Source: Pycnococcus provasolii
Lineage: Eukaryota > Chlorophyta > Pseudoscourfieldiophyceae > Pseudoscourfieldiales
Assembly: GCA_049487715.1 (NCBI GenBank)
Contig: CP150568.1
Location: forward strand, 62,001 to 126,000
Direction of reading: 5' to 3'
Length of the DNA stretch: 64,000 nt
Shown: positions 28,751 to 36,685 of the stretch, in pieces
Numbering within the stretch: position 1 is the stretch's first letter
Layout of the letters: every line of letters begins with the position of its first letter
Program-made: the position numbers and the translations under genes
The notes under the pieces: generated by a model
Told to the model about the DNA's origin: nothing
Databases searched by the model: none
What the model saw: only the letters and a program-made list of their open reading frames with translations

Positions 28751-30538
28751 ATGGGCGCGTCCGCGTCGCGCGAGCTGCTATTAGAGCTGCGCATGACAGA
28801 CGCCGTGAGATACGCAGCCATACAAGGGGACCTCAAGAAACTACAGCTCATACTGCCGCACCCAAACGTCAAGGACGCGGACGGATACACTGTCCTTCAC
28901 ATCGCGTGCTGGTACGGGCACTACCGAATCGTCGAGCACTACGCCAAACTACAGCTCGTTGACGTGAACGCGCCCGCGAGGCCGGGACGCGTCACGCCGC
29001 TGCTCCTCGCGTGCTGGGGAGGACACGCGAACTGCGTCAAGGTGCTGCTCAGCCACGGAGCGGCGCCCAACGACGGGTACGACGCATCGGGAAATACGCC
29101 GCTTACCGCCGCGCTGCACAGAGGAAGGTGGACGGGCACCACGTGCGAGCTCAGCGGAGTGAGGCACTTCCACGGACCGAGGTACCGCGCGCTCGCGAAG
29201 GCGATGTGCGACGTGAAAGCACACAGGTACTTCGACCTGTGCGAGGAGATGTTCGTCAAGGCGGCCGGGCAGCTGCCCGTGGCCACCGACTGGCTGCGCT
29301 ACGAGAGACCTGGCGACAACTTCCCCAGACACGTCACGCTCAACGAGGTGAAGCAGGTGGAGCGTGCCCGAGCCAAGCTCAGGAGGCGTGGACTCAACCC
29401 GGAGGGTGCCGGCTACGACCTGCGCACCGAGGACGAGCGTCTCGCAGACTTTATGGCGGCGCAGGAGTCGGGCAACGCAGTCATCGCCCCCTTGCGTCGC
29501 TTTGGGTTCCTGCGCACATGCGTTGGGAGTTTCTCCGTGCAAGACACAATCGCGAGCACAGAAGATGCGCCTGATGACGATGCCGGGGCAGCAAGGGCGA
29601 GACAAAGGCCTGCGCATTCGCAGGAGAAGTCAGACCCGGTGACTGGTACGGCGTACGATCCCAGCAGCGCCGGGACGAAAGAACAGCGTGCGGACGACGT
29701 TCCGGAGGGTGCATTCGACAAAGGAGCGGCTGCTCGCATGCTCGGCCACCAGAAACGCGAGAAGCAGCACGACGGTCTCGCAACGAAGGGCAGCACGACG
29801 CTGACGGACAACACGCTCCTGCAAAAGCTCGAGGATCGCCTCACGGGCCTAAGGTTGGACGGCGCGAAGCATCACAGCCAGCTAGGTCTCGAGGAGGAGC
29901 ATGCCAAGGTGGACGACGTGAAGGGGGAAATGAATGCCGAGGGGCTGCAGGACCTCGTGCGCGGCATGGCTCTAAAGGCGCCGCAGCGCTCCGACGAGTC
30001 GAAGGGTGCATTTCGATGGCGTAAGGCCAAGGCTACATTCCAGCAGCCTAGCGAGGACGAGATGCGAGGTCGAAGGAGAAGAAGGCTGGATGCACAATTC
30101 CTCGACGTCGTGCTGATGCTCGTGGAGGCGGGAGCGAAGTGCGACATCGTGACGTGGACCAGGCCAAATACACTGAGAAGCACGACGCTTGCTGATGAAG
30201 CGGCGCAAAAGTACGCGGAAGAGGGTGTGAGACATACGCCCGGAGCCCTCGGCGACGGGATCGTGCCAGCGTTGCTCGCACTGGGATGGGAGGACCACTC
30301 GCTTATCGTTCTGGAGGCTCTTGAGAAGGGTGGCGCGCAGTTCGACGTAAAGTTGGGCAAGCCGTTCAAGGGGAACTTGGCTCTGCAGGCTGCTGACTGG
30401 GGACGCACGCTGGAGGCGCAGTGGATCATGCGTCGTGGTGTGGACTGCGATCTTGACCTCGGCATGATTGGTGTCGGTCAGTGGTTCAACTCGATGCAGA
30501 CTCAGAATAAGAGGTCAAGGGCCCGAGGTGCGAGTTAG
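28751..30538 (+). CDS. Ankyrin-repeat protein with potential N-myristoylation signal
   Basis: 595 residues from an ATG at 28751. The N-terminus MGASASRE fits an N-myristoylation site. Three to four ankyrin repeats occupy about residues 15-125 (DGYTVLHIACWYGHYRIVEHY, VTPLLLACWGGHANCVKVLLSHGA, GNTPLTAALHRG). The remainder is charged and helical, and a weaker ankyrin-like segment may recur near residues 445-560 (DVVLMLVEAGAKCDI, LALQAADWGRTLEAQWIMRRG). Membrane attachment by myristate and a scaffold role are inferred. TGTAA lies 34 bp after the stop. Confidence 0.82.
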   Translation: MGASASRELLLELRMTDAVRYAAIQGDLKKLQLILPHPNVKDADGYTVLHIACWYGHYRIVEHYAKLQLVDVNAPARPGRVTPLLLACWGGHANCVKVLLSHGAAPNDGYDASGNTPLTAALHRGRWTGTTCELSGVRHFHGPRYRALAKAMCDVKAHRYFDLCEEMFVKAAGQLPVATDWLRYERPGDNFPRHVTLNEVKQVERARAKLRRRGLNPEGAGYDLRTEDERLADFMAAQESGNAVIAPLRRFGFLRTCVGSFSVQDTIASTEDAPDDDAGAARARQRPAHSQEKSDPVTGTAYDPSSAGTKEQRADDVPEGAFDKGAAARMLGHQKREKQHDGLATKGSTTLTDNTLLQKLEDRLTGLRLDGAKHHSQLGLEEEHAKVDDVKGEMNAEGLQDLVRGMALKAPQRSDESKGAFRWRKAKATFQQPSEDEMRGRRRRRLDAQFLDVVLMLVEAGAKCDIVTWTRPNTLRSTTLADEAAQKYAEEGVRHTPGALGDGIVPALLALGWEDHSLIVLEALEKGGAQFDVKLGKPFKGNLALQAADWGRTLEAQWIMRRGVDCDLDLGMIGVGQWFNSMQTQNKRSRARGAS

Positions 30539-30571
30539 TTCCTGGGCAACTATATAAGCCTTATGTACTTT

Positions 30572-30576
30572 TGTAA
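30572..30576 (+). terminator. TGTAA poly(A)-type signal for ankyrin gene
   Basis: Begins 34 bp after the stop codon. Confidence 0.5.
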
Positions 30577-30812
30577 GTCACTCGATAAACAACGTTAAGA
30601 ATACCCTACCAAACTGTTACATCTCTTACGTACGGTTAAAGTTTACGGCATACAGTACAAGTGAATATTGAGTTGTGAATTGACAGCTCACTCACTCACT
30701 TACACTCTCACTCTCACAGAGGTCTCTCTCTCTCTCTGAGCCTCGTTCTGATTTGGCTTGGCGCCAGAGAGACTATGCCTGCGAGAAATGCCTGCGCTTC
30801 GAAGCCCTCGAA

Positions 30813-30840
30813 GGGTTAGGGTTAGGATAAACCCTAACCC
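30813..30840. repeat. Inverted telomere-like repeat pair
   Basis: GGGTTAGGGTTAGG is followed after ATAA by ACCCTAACCC, so the two halves can fold back on each other. It ends 80 bp before the ATG at 30921. Confidence 0.9.
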
Positions 30841-30920
30841 GTTCTTCGGTCTTGGTTTCTTTTCCTTTTCTTCCCGAAGCTTCTTCGACGACACTATTAT
30901 CTCATTATTGCAGTGTATCT

Positions 30921-32750
30921 ATGGCGGAGATGTCTGAGAAGGGGGAGGAGGAGGAGCTCAGCGTTGGCGCTGCTGCTCCTGCCGCCGCTGCTGCTGCACC
31001 TGTCACCGGACCATGGCACGCTTCAGACACGCGTGGGCGTGGGCGCGTCAAACTGCGCAAGGCGGAAGCGATGCGCATGATCGCCGCGGGAATCACGCCG
31101 CACCTACCCGCGTCGCAACTGCGCATCGAAGCGCCGCACGCCGACGCGAAGTTTGGAGGAATGCCGTCTGACCCCCCGCCGCGCTTCCCTGCATACCTCA
31201 TCGCAAAGCAATCGGAGAAAGGCGCGACGGGGGATGCATGTTTGGAGCGCTCGTACGTCCCACGATGCGCCATCGACCACGCGGTTTCCTACCACGACGG
31301 CATGAGACACATGCGAAAAGCTGCGCCTGTCGTGCTTACGGGATCAGGGGTCACAAAGACGGGCGCCAAGGCGTGGTGCGCAAGCTTCAAGCGCATTGTC
31401 GCGCTCGCAAATGCGGACAAAAGCACAGGCACGAAATTCAACGTAATGGTCAACGAGGCGGATGCCGACCGGTTCGTCGACTACGACGCGTCCAAGAACG
31501 TTTTTGGAAGCTTCTACCACATAAGAGAACCTGAGACGGGCAGGATGGAGATGGACATACCGGAGTTCGTCACGTGCGCAAACACGTGGACGGCACGTAA
31601 GCTGTACTTCGACACGGCGATCGCGGAGAGGCTACCCGAGCAGTACGGTTCGCGCGAGGATAACGCCGACGCTGGCGACGCCATCCCGCGTGGCGTGTAC
31701 ACGCACGCAGGCCTCGGCGAGAGCAGCCCGCTGATGCGAAGTCTGCTGGGAAGAAGAGGTGCCTGCAGCGAAACCGTCGACGAGGCTTGCGAGATTGACT
31801 GGCCTTGGATTCGCACACTGCGGCATGTGCAGCGCCTAGGGCCGTGTTTCGGGGTGAGACTGCTCGCTTCCGCGCGAGGCAGCTTGCGCCCCCTTCACTA
31901 CGCAACGGAGGAACGTCTGCTCGTGCAGGCGCTCGGTCGCTCGCGGTGCGTGGTGATTCCTCCACGACACACCTTCAACGGCCTGTACCCTTATCCGGTT
32001 CACCACCCGTACGACAAAAACAGCATGGTAGATCTCGAGGATGTGGATGATCGCATGTGGCCGCTCTTCAAGGAGAACGTGCGTGGCAGCGTTTGCTATC
32101 TGAAGCCCGGCGAGGCGCTCTTCGTGCCTCGCTACCACTTTTTGCACGTCGAGAGTCTCGAGGAGGAGAACGCGTCTCTCAGCTTTTCGTTTGGCAGCGG
32201 CGCGCGTGCGCGCTCGCCGGAACAGGCTGGCGTGATTGTGAGTCGTTCGCTTGAGGAGCGTTTGGTGTCTACAGAACAAATCAAGGAGAGGGATGTGAAG
32301 TTCTGGCTCGGCGTGATTCGCGACGGCGAGGAGCTGGAATGGTGCAACCTCGATACGGTTCCCGGCTACCGAAGAGTTGTGATGGCGCAGATGGTTCGCG
32401 ACGCGATCGAGGAGGCTGGAGAGGACGACAGCGACGACGAAGGCGACGGCGACGGCGATGGCGATGGCGACGAGAAGGATGATTCCGACCAGCCTGAGGA
32501 GGGTGTGTGCCTAGGCCGTGGTCGTTGGCGCAGCTTTTTGGAGCGCATGCTCGACCGTCGTCTTGAGTCGACGCCGTGGCTGACCCCTCGCGATCCTTTG
32601 TTGTTGAAGGACACGCCGAAGCTGCTCGAGGATACGCGCACGGAGTGGGAGCGTAAGTACCCAGAGTTTTTCCGCAAGAAGCTGCAGCGCGAGGGCTGGA
32701 ACGTGCCTGACGCCGTGAGCACGGTTCCCATTCCGGGCGTGAACATATGA
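30921..32750 (+). CDS. JmjC/cupin-8 domain protein with altered metal site
   Basis: 609 residues from the ATG at 30921. A poly-Ala/Glu N-terminus precedes a cupin-8-type JmjC fold. Recognisable parts are LHYATEERLLVQALGRSRCVVIPP (residues about 325-348), LYPYPVHHPYDKNSMVDLED and the second-histidine strand PRYHFLHVESL (His409). In active 2-oxoglutarate oxygenases of this family (TYW5, JMJD and FIH types) the first motif is HxD. Here it reads His326-Tyr-Ala328, so the iron-binding Asp appears replaced by Ala. An acidic Asp/Gly repeat (near 32430-32480) follows. The closest named relatives cannot be separated by eye. Activity is doubtful; a structural or regulatory role is inferred. Confidence 0.8.
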   Translation: MAEMSEKGEEEELSVGAAAPAAAAAAPVTGPWHASDTRGRGRVKLRKAEAMRMIAAGITPHLPASQLRIEAPHADAKFGGMPSDPPPRFPAYLIAKQSEKGATGDACLERSYVPRCAIDHAVSYHDGMRHMRKAAPVVLTGSGVTKTGAKAWCASFKRIVALANADKSTGTKFNVMVNEADADRFVDYDASKNVFGSFYHIREPETGRMEMDIPEFVTCANTWTARKLYFDTAIAERLPEQYGSREDNADAGDAIPRGVYTHAGLGESSPLMRSLLGRRGACSETVDEACEIDWPWIRTLRHVQRLGPCFGVRLLASARGSLRPLHYATEERLLVQALGRSRCVVIPPRHTFNGLYPYPVHHPYDKNSMVDLEDVDDRMWPLFKENVRGSVCYLKPGEALFVPRYHFLHVESLEEENASLSFSFGSGARARSPEQAGVIVSRSLEERLVSTEQIKERDVKFWLGVIRDGEELEWCNLDTVPGYRRVVMAQMVRDAIEEAGEDDSDDEGDGDGDGDGDEKDDSDQPEEGVCLGRGRWRSFLERMLDRRLESTPWLTPRDPLLLKDTPKLLEDTRTEWERKYPEFFRKKLQREGWNVPDAVSTVPIPGVNI

Positions 32751-33015
32751 GGTTTGTTGAAAGTAAAAGTGTGACATAGTTGGTTCTTGACCTTACATAT
32801 CAACCCCTGAAACCCGAAATCACAAAGGATCCATCCCCTAATCGCAGCGCGTGTAACCTTTTTGTTGAGTTTGGCGGCGGCGGCGCGACCCCTCTCCACT
32901 GTTACGAGACCTGTGTAAGGGCGTCACAGCCACAATAAACGGCGTGCGTGTGTGGTTGACGCGGCTCAGCCCAGCGTTTAGCAGAGGCGGAGGCTTGGTT
33001 TCTTTGATAAGCAGT

Positions 33016-35337
33016 ATGGGTCGTCACCACGGCGGCGGCGGTGGCGGCGGTGGTTCGAATCGTGGTTTCCACAGGGGTAAGCGAGGCGGTGGTCGTGGTC
33101 GTGATGACCGCGATGGTTCTCGTCGTGATGGTGGCGGTCGTGGTGGTCGGGGGCGTGGGGGTGGTGGTTCAGGGCGACCTGCGACGTGGGTCAACGACGC
33201 AGAACGTACGAACGAGGCGTTTGAGACGTATTACAAGGAATCGGGGGTTGTGCCCGCGGATGAATGGGAAGCTTTCCTGAAATGCATGAGAAGTCAGCTG
33301 CCCGTGACGTTCCGCATCAACGGCGGCGGGAAGTACTCGCTTGCCATGCGTGACCGCATGGAGAAGGACCTGTTCAGCAAACTCGGAAGCGCCGAAGAGT
33401 ACGTCAACGAGGCGGGCGAAAAGGCTGCCAAGCCGTTCGCCTTGCCGTGGTACCCAGACAGACTCGCTTGGCAGCTGTCGTACAGCAGAAACGTGCTCCG
33501 CAAGGTGCCGCAGCTCGCGGACGTGCACGCATTCATCGTGCGCGAGAACGACAAGGGCAACATCACCAGGCAGGAGGCGGTATCCATGGTCCCGCCTCTC
33601 ATGCTTGACGTGCAGGTTGGCGACCGCGTGCTCGACATGTGCGCGGCACCCGGTTCCAAGACATTCCAGATGCTAGAGGCAATTCACAAGAACGGCGTCG
33701 ACAAGATGACATCCGGACTTGTCATGGCGAACGACGTCGACGCGCAGAGGTGCGGTCTGCTCACGCACCAGACGTCGCGATTCTCGTCGTCGAACATGAT
33801 TGTCGTCCAGCATGAGGCACAGGACTTTCCCAGCCTGCAGGAGCCGGAGCGCAACGGCGGCAAGCACATCATGTTCGACCGCATCCTCGCGGACGTGCCG
33901 TGCACAGGCGACGGAACGCTGCGCAAGGCGCCGGATATTTGGGTCCGCTGGAATCACAACCAGGCGCTGGGAATTCACCCGCTGCAGGCACGCATCACTC
34001 TGCGTGGATGCGAGCTGCTGAAGGTGGGTGGTCGGCTCGTGTACTCGACGTGCAGCCTGAACCCAATCGAGGATGAGGCGGTGCTGGCGGAGATTCTCAG
34101 GTCTACAAATTATGCCATGCAGCTCGTGGATGTGAGTGACCTCTTCCCTGAGCTTAAGCGATGCCCTGGCATAACGAAATGGACGGTAAATGACCGCGCC
34201 GGGCGCATCGCGTCGTACGAGGAGGCGCAGAAAGGAAACGATCCGAAGCGGCGAAGCATCATCAAGCGCAGCCACTTCCCACCTACGGAGGAGGAGGCGG
34301 CGAAGATGCACCTGGAACGGTCCATGCGGTACCTCCCACATCACAATGACACGGGCGGGTTCTTCGTCGCGGTGCTTGAGAAGGTGTGTGAGATTGGCCA
34401 CGATGCGGAGATGGGCGCCCATCTTTCGAATACCGCTGCTCGCAAGCGCAAGGAGAAGGTGGACGGCGCAAAGTCGAATGGCGAGGGTGACGACGCCGAC
34501 GACGCACCCGCCAAGAAGCAGAAGCTCGAGGGCGGGTCATCGGCACCTGTACCCGTGCTTGGACGAGAGGAGGGGAGAAGGCACCATCGTGGCATCGATC
34601 CGGTCGTCGCGGTGACGTCGGACGCAGTGCACTCGCAGCTGAAGCGCTTCTACGGTATCAGCTCCAGCATCGACCTGAGCACGTCGCTGATGACGCGCAA
34701 TTTAGACGCCGAGCTGCCGAAACGAATCTACTACCTGTCCGACGCAGCGAAGCGTGTTCTGGAGGCTGATCCCACGGGCGACCTTAAGGTGATTGCAACG
34801 GGAGTCAAGGTATTCGAGCGCCAGGAGGCGAAGGATGCCGACCCGAACAACTCGTGCAGCTACCGCGTCGTGCAGGAGGGTCTTTACGTGCTTCTTCCGC
34901 ACATGACAAAGCAGGTTGTGACGGCGTCGCTGATGGAGATGCGAAAGCTCCTGCACATGCGCTCGTGTCGAAAGGAGAGCTTTGAGAACCATGTGCGCAA
35001 CCAGCTGACGAATCCTGCGCTGGGCAAGGGATGCGTCGTTCTCAAATTTGACCCGAAATTAGAAGCGTCGGACAAAGAAGAAGGAGAAGTGTCGGTCATC
35101 AACTTGAATGACCCCATTTTTGAGGCTGGTGGGTGTGCCATCTGCTGCTGGATGGGTGAGGCGGCGCTAAGTTTGCTGTGCGACAAGGTGTACGCCGCAA
35201 TGGTGCTTGAAAAGTTGGGTGGTCCTCCACCCCAGGAGGTGATTGACCGTTGCGTGGCTGACAAGGCTAAAGCGAAGGAAGAGATGGAGAAGGCTGCAGC
35301 GAACGGCGCGGCGGTGGAGACGGCTGTGGCATCATGA
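33016..35337 (+). CDS. NSUN2: RNA (cytosine-5) methyltransferase, NSUN2/Trm4 type
   Basis: 773 residues from the ATG at 33016; the frame opens upstream at GTG without an ATG. A Gly/Arg-rich (RGG-like) N-terminus leads into a NOL1/NOP2/Sun domain. The SAM-binding motif is DMCAAPGSKT (from residue 207). The two catalytic cysteines are Cys296 in DVPCTGDGT and Cys346 in STCSLNP. The arrangement DIWVRWNHNQALGIHPLQ and the long C-terminal extension (KRIYYLSDAAKRVLE, then a PUA-like region) match NSUN2/TRM4B, which makes m5C in tRNAs and some mRNAs, mostly in the nucleus. The gene ends 12 bp from the RCC1-repeat gene on the other strand. Confidence 0.95.
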   Translation: MGRHHGGGGGGGGSNRGFHRGKRGGGRGRDDRDGSRRDGGGRGGRGRGGGGSGRPATWVNDAERTNEAFETYYKESGVVPADEWEAFLKCMRSQLPVTFRINGGGKYSLAMRDRMEKDLFSKLGSAEEYVNEAGEKAAKPFALPWYPDRLAWQLSYSRNVLRKVPQLADVHAFIVRENDKGNITRQEAVSMVPPLMLDVQVGDRVLDMCAAPGSKTFQMLEAIHKNGVDKMTSGLVMANDVDAQRCGLLTHQTSRFSSSNMIVVQHEAQDFPSLQEPERNGGKHIMFDRILADVPCTGDGTLRKAPDIWVRWNHNQALGIHPLQARITLRGCELLKVGGRLVYSTCSLNPIEDEAVLAEILRSTNYAMQLVDVSDLFPELKRCPGITKWTVNDRAGRIASYEEAQKGNDPKRRSIIKRSHFPPTEEEAAKMHLERSMRYLPHHNDTGGFFVAVLEKVCEIGHDAEMGAHLSNTAARKRKEKVDGAKSNGEGDDADDAPAKKQKLEGGSSAPVPVLGREEGRRHHRGIDPVVAVTSDAVHSQLKRFYGISSSIDLSTSLMTRNLDAELPKRIYYLSDAAKRVLEADPTGDLKVIATGVKVFERQEAKDADPNNSCSYRVVQEGLYVLLPHMTKQVVTASLMEMRKLLHMRSCRKESFENHVRNQLTNPALGKGCVVLKFDPKLEASDKEEGEVSVINLNDPIFEAGGCAICCWMGEAALSLLCDKVYAAMVLEKLGGPPPQEVIDRCVADKAKAKEEMEKAAANGAAVETAVAS

Positions 35338-35348
35338 GTAACAAATGT

Positions 35349-35353
35349 TTACA
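35349..35353 (-). terminator. TGTAA overlapping the RCC1-repeat gene stop
   Basis: TTACA on the + strand at the stop codon, created by GTG TAA. Confidence 0.45.
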
Positions 35354-36332
35354 CATCAAATGGACCTGCCACACCCTCGGGAGGCGCCTGGCCGTAGAAG
35401 TTGTAGCCCCAGCACGCGATCCTGCCGTCGCGTCGAAGCGCGAGCGAGTGAGCGCCACCCGCGGCGATCGCCATGAAGTCGCCGTCGACGCCGTCGGGAG
35501 GCGCTTGGCCAAGTCTGTTCCAGCCCCAGCACGCGATGCTCCCGTCGCGTCGAAGCGCGAGCGAGTGATTGGCACCCGCGGCGATCGCGACAAAGTCGCC
35601 GTCGACGCCGTCGGGAGGTGCCTGGCCGTGGGCGTTGTCTCCCCAGCACGCGATATTGCCGTCGCGTCGCAGCGCCAAAGAGTGAGCGCCACCTGCGGCA
35701 ATTGCCATGAAGTCGCCCTCGACGCCGTCGGGAGGCGCCTCGCCCCAGATGTTGCAGCCCCAACACGCGATGCTGCCGTCGCGTCGTAGCGCCAGCGAGT
35801 GCAAGCCATCCGCAGCAACCGCGACGAAGTCTCCCTCGACGCCGGCGGGAGGCGCCTGGCCGTAGGCGTTCAATCCCCAACACGCGATGATGCCGTTGCG
35901 TCGCAGCGCCAGCGAGTGAGCGCCACCTGCGGCAATTGCCATGAAGTCGCCCTCGACGCCGTCGGGAGGCGCCTGGCCTTGGGCGTTGTCTCCCCAGCAC
36001 GCGATATTGCCGTCGCGTCGGATCGCCAGCGAGTGACTTGCACCCGCGGCGATCGCCATGAAGTCGCCGTCGATGCCTTCGTTAGGCGCCTGTCCAACGT
36101 CGATGACGTCGTCGTCGGTGTCGTAGTCTTCGCCTCGCTCCTCAGCTCCCCAGCACGCGACGCTACTGCCATCACGTCGAAGCGCTAGTGAGTGATCGCC
36201 ACCTGCGGCAATCGTTTTGCGCCGCGTGGCGATGCGAACGCGTTCCTGCTCACGCATGATTCTCCGTTCGCGCTGCCACGGGAACCAAGCTGTGCGTAAC
36301 GCATCGTGTGCGAGCGCTGAGCAGTCCGCCAT
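35349..36332 (-). CDS. RCC1-type beta-propeller repeat protein
   Basis: 327 residues made mainly of about seven copies of a 37-residue unit with the core GDFMAIAAGGAHSLALRRDG followed by IACWG and GQAPPDGV. This is the RCC1/alpha-tubulin-suppressor type of blade, so a seven-bladed propeller is expected. The units are nearly identical in DNA (about 111 bp each). The start may be the ATG at 36332 or a later one (MREQERVR, about 25 codons in). Ligand unknown; bacterial-like RCC1 proteins of this form bind proteins or chromatin in various ways. A TGTAA signal overlaps the stop. The tail faces NSUN2 with an 11-bp gap. Confidence 0.88.
   Translation of the reverse strand: MADCSALAHDALRTAWFPWQRERRIMREQERVRIATRRKTIAAGGDHSLALRRDGSSVACWGAEERGEDYDTDDDVIDVGQAPNEGIDGDFMAIAAGASHSLAIRRDGNIACWGDNAQGQAPPDGVEGDFMAIAAGGAHSLALRRNGIIACWGLNAYGQAPPAGVEGDFVAVAADGLHSLALRRDGSIACWGCNIWGEAPPDGVEGDFMAIAAGGAHSLALRRDGNIACWGDNAHGQAPPDGVDGDFVAIAAGANHSLALRRDGSIACWGWNRLGQAPPDGVDGDFMAIAAGGAHSLALRRDGRIACWGYNFYGQAPPEGVAGPFDV
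35400..36160 (-). repeat. Tandem array of ~111-bp units in the RCC1-repeat gene
   Basis: About seven direct repeats, each beginning on the + strand near a GGAGGCGCCTGGCC-type segment and containing GCACGCGAT and CGCAGCGCCAG-type blocks. The pitch is close to 111 bp, in frame. Confidence 0.85.
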
Positions 36333-36370
36333 TTCTGTTGTTTTGTGTCACACGTCTCGTCACAAATGTT

Positions 36371-36603
36371 CTCCCCCGGGTATCCTCGCACCCGCTATCC
36401 ATAGTGGAAAGTTTGGTCGAGACGTGGGGAGGGGTGAAGCCGTGAAGCCAAGCCCTTCGGGGAAAATAGGTCCAGAGGGAGAATTCCCGACCAGTTCCCC
36501 CGACCAAAGTTAGATCATTTCCTCCCTCTTTGGGACTAGAGGTGCCGCTGGGGTTTAGAGTTTTGCATTCGCTGGGTTTAGAGATTTCTCCCCGGGCATC
36601 CCC
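36371..36603 (+). repeat. Left terminal inverted repeat of the Mutator-like element
   Basis: Matches the right end in reverse complement, but carries about 75 extra bases near 36462-36530. Confidence 0.85.
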
Positions 36604-36685
36604 GGCGTGAATGTCATCAAAAGTTATGGCGTCAGTTACAGCAAACCCTGCTCACCCTCTTCACCCTGCCCATTGAAATTGTACC

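Larger units (their letters stand above)
30539..30920. other. Intergenic region, no supported gene
   Basis: Holds CTCACTCACT/CTCT microrepeats near 30688-30740 and an inverted TTAGGG/CCCTAA pair just upstream of the next gene. Confidence 0.6.

Noticed and set aside
35400-36160. CRISPR-like regular repeats
   Set aside because: The ~111-bp repeats are in-frame coding RCC1 blades in a eukaryotic gene, with no unique spacers.
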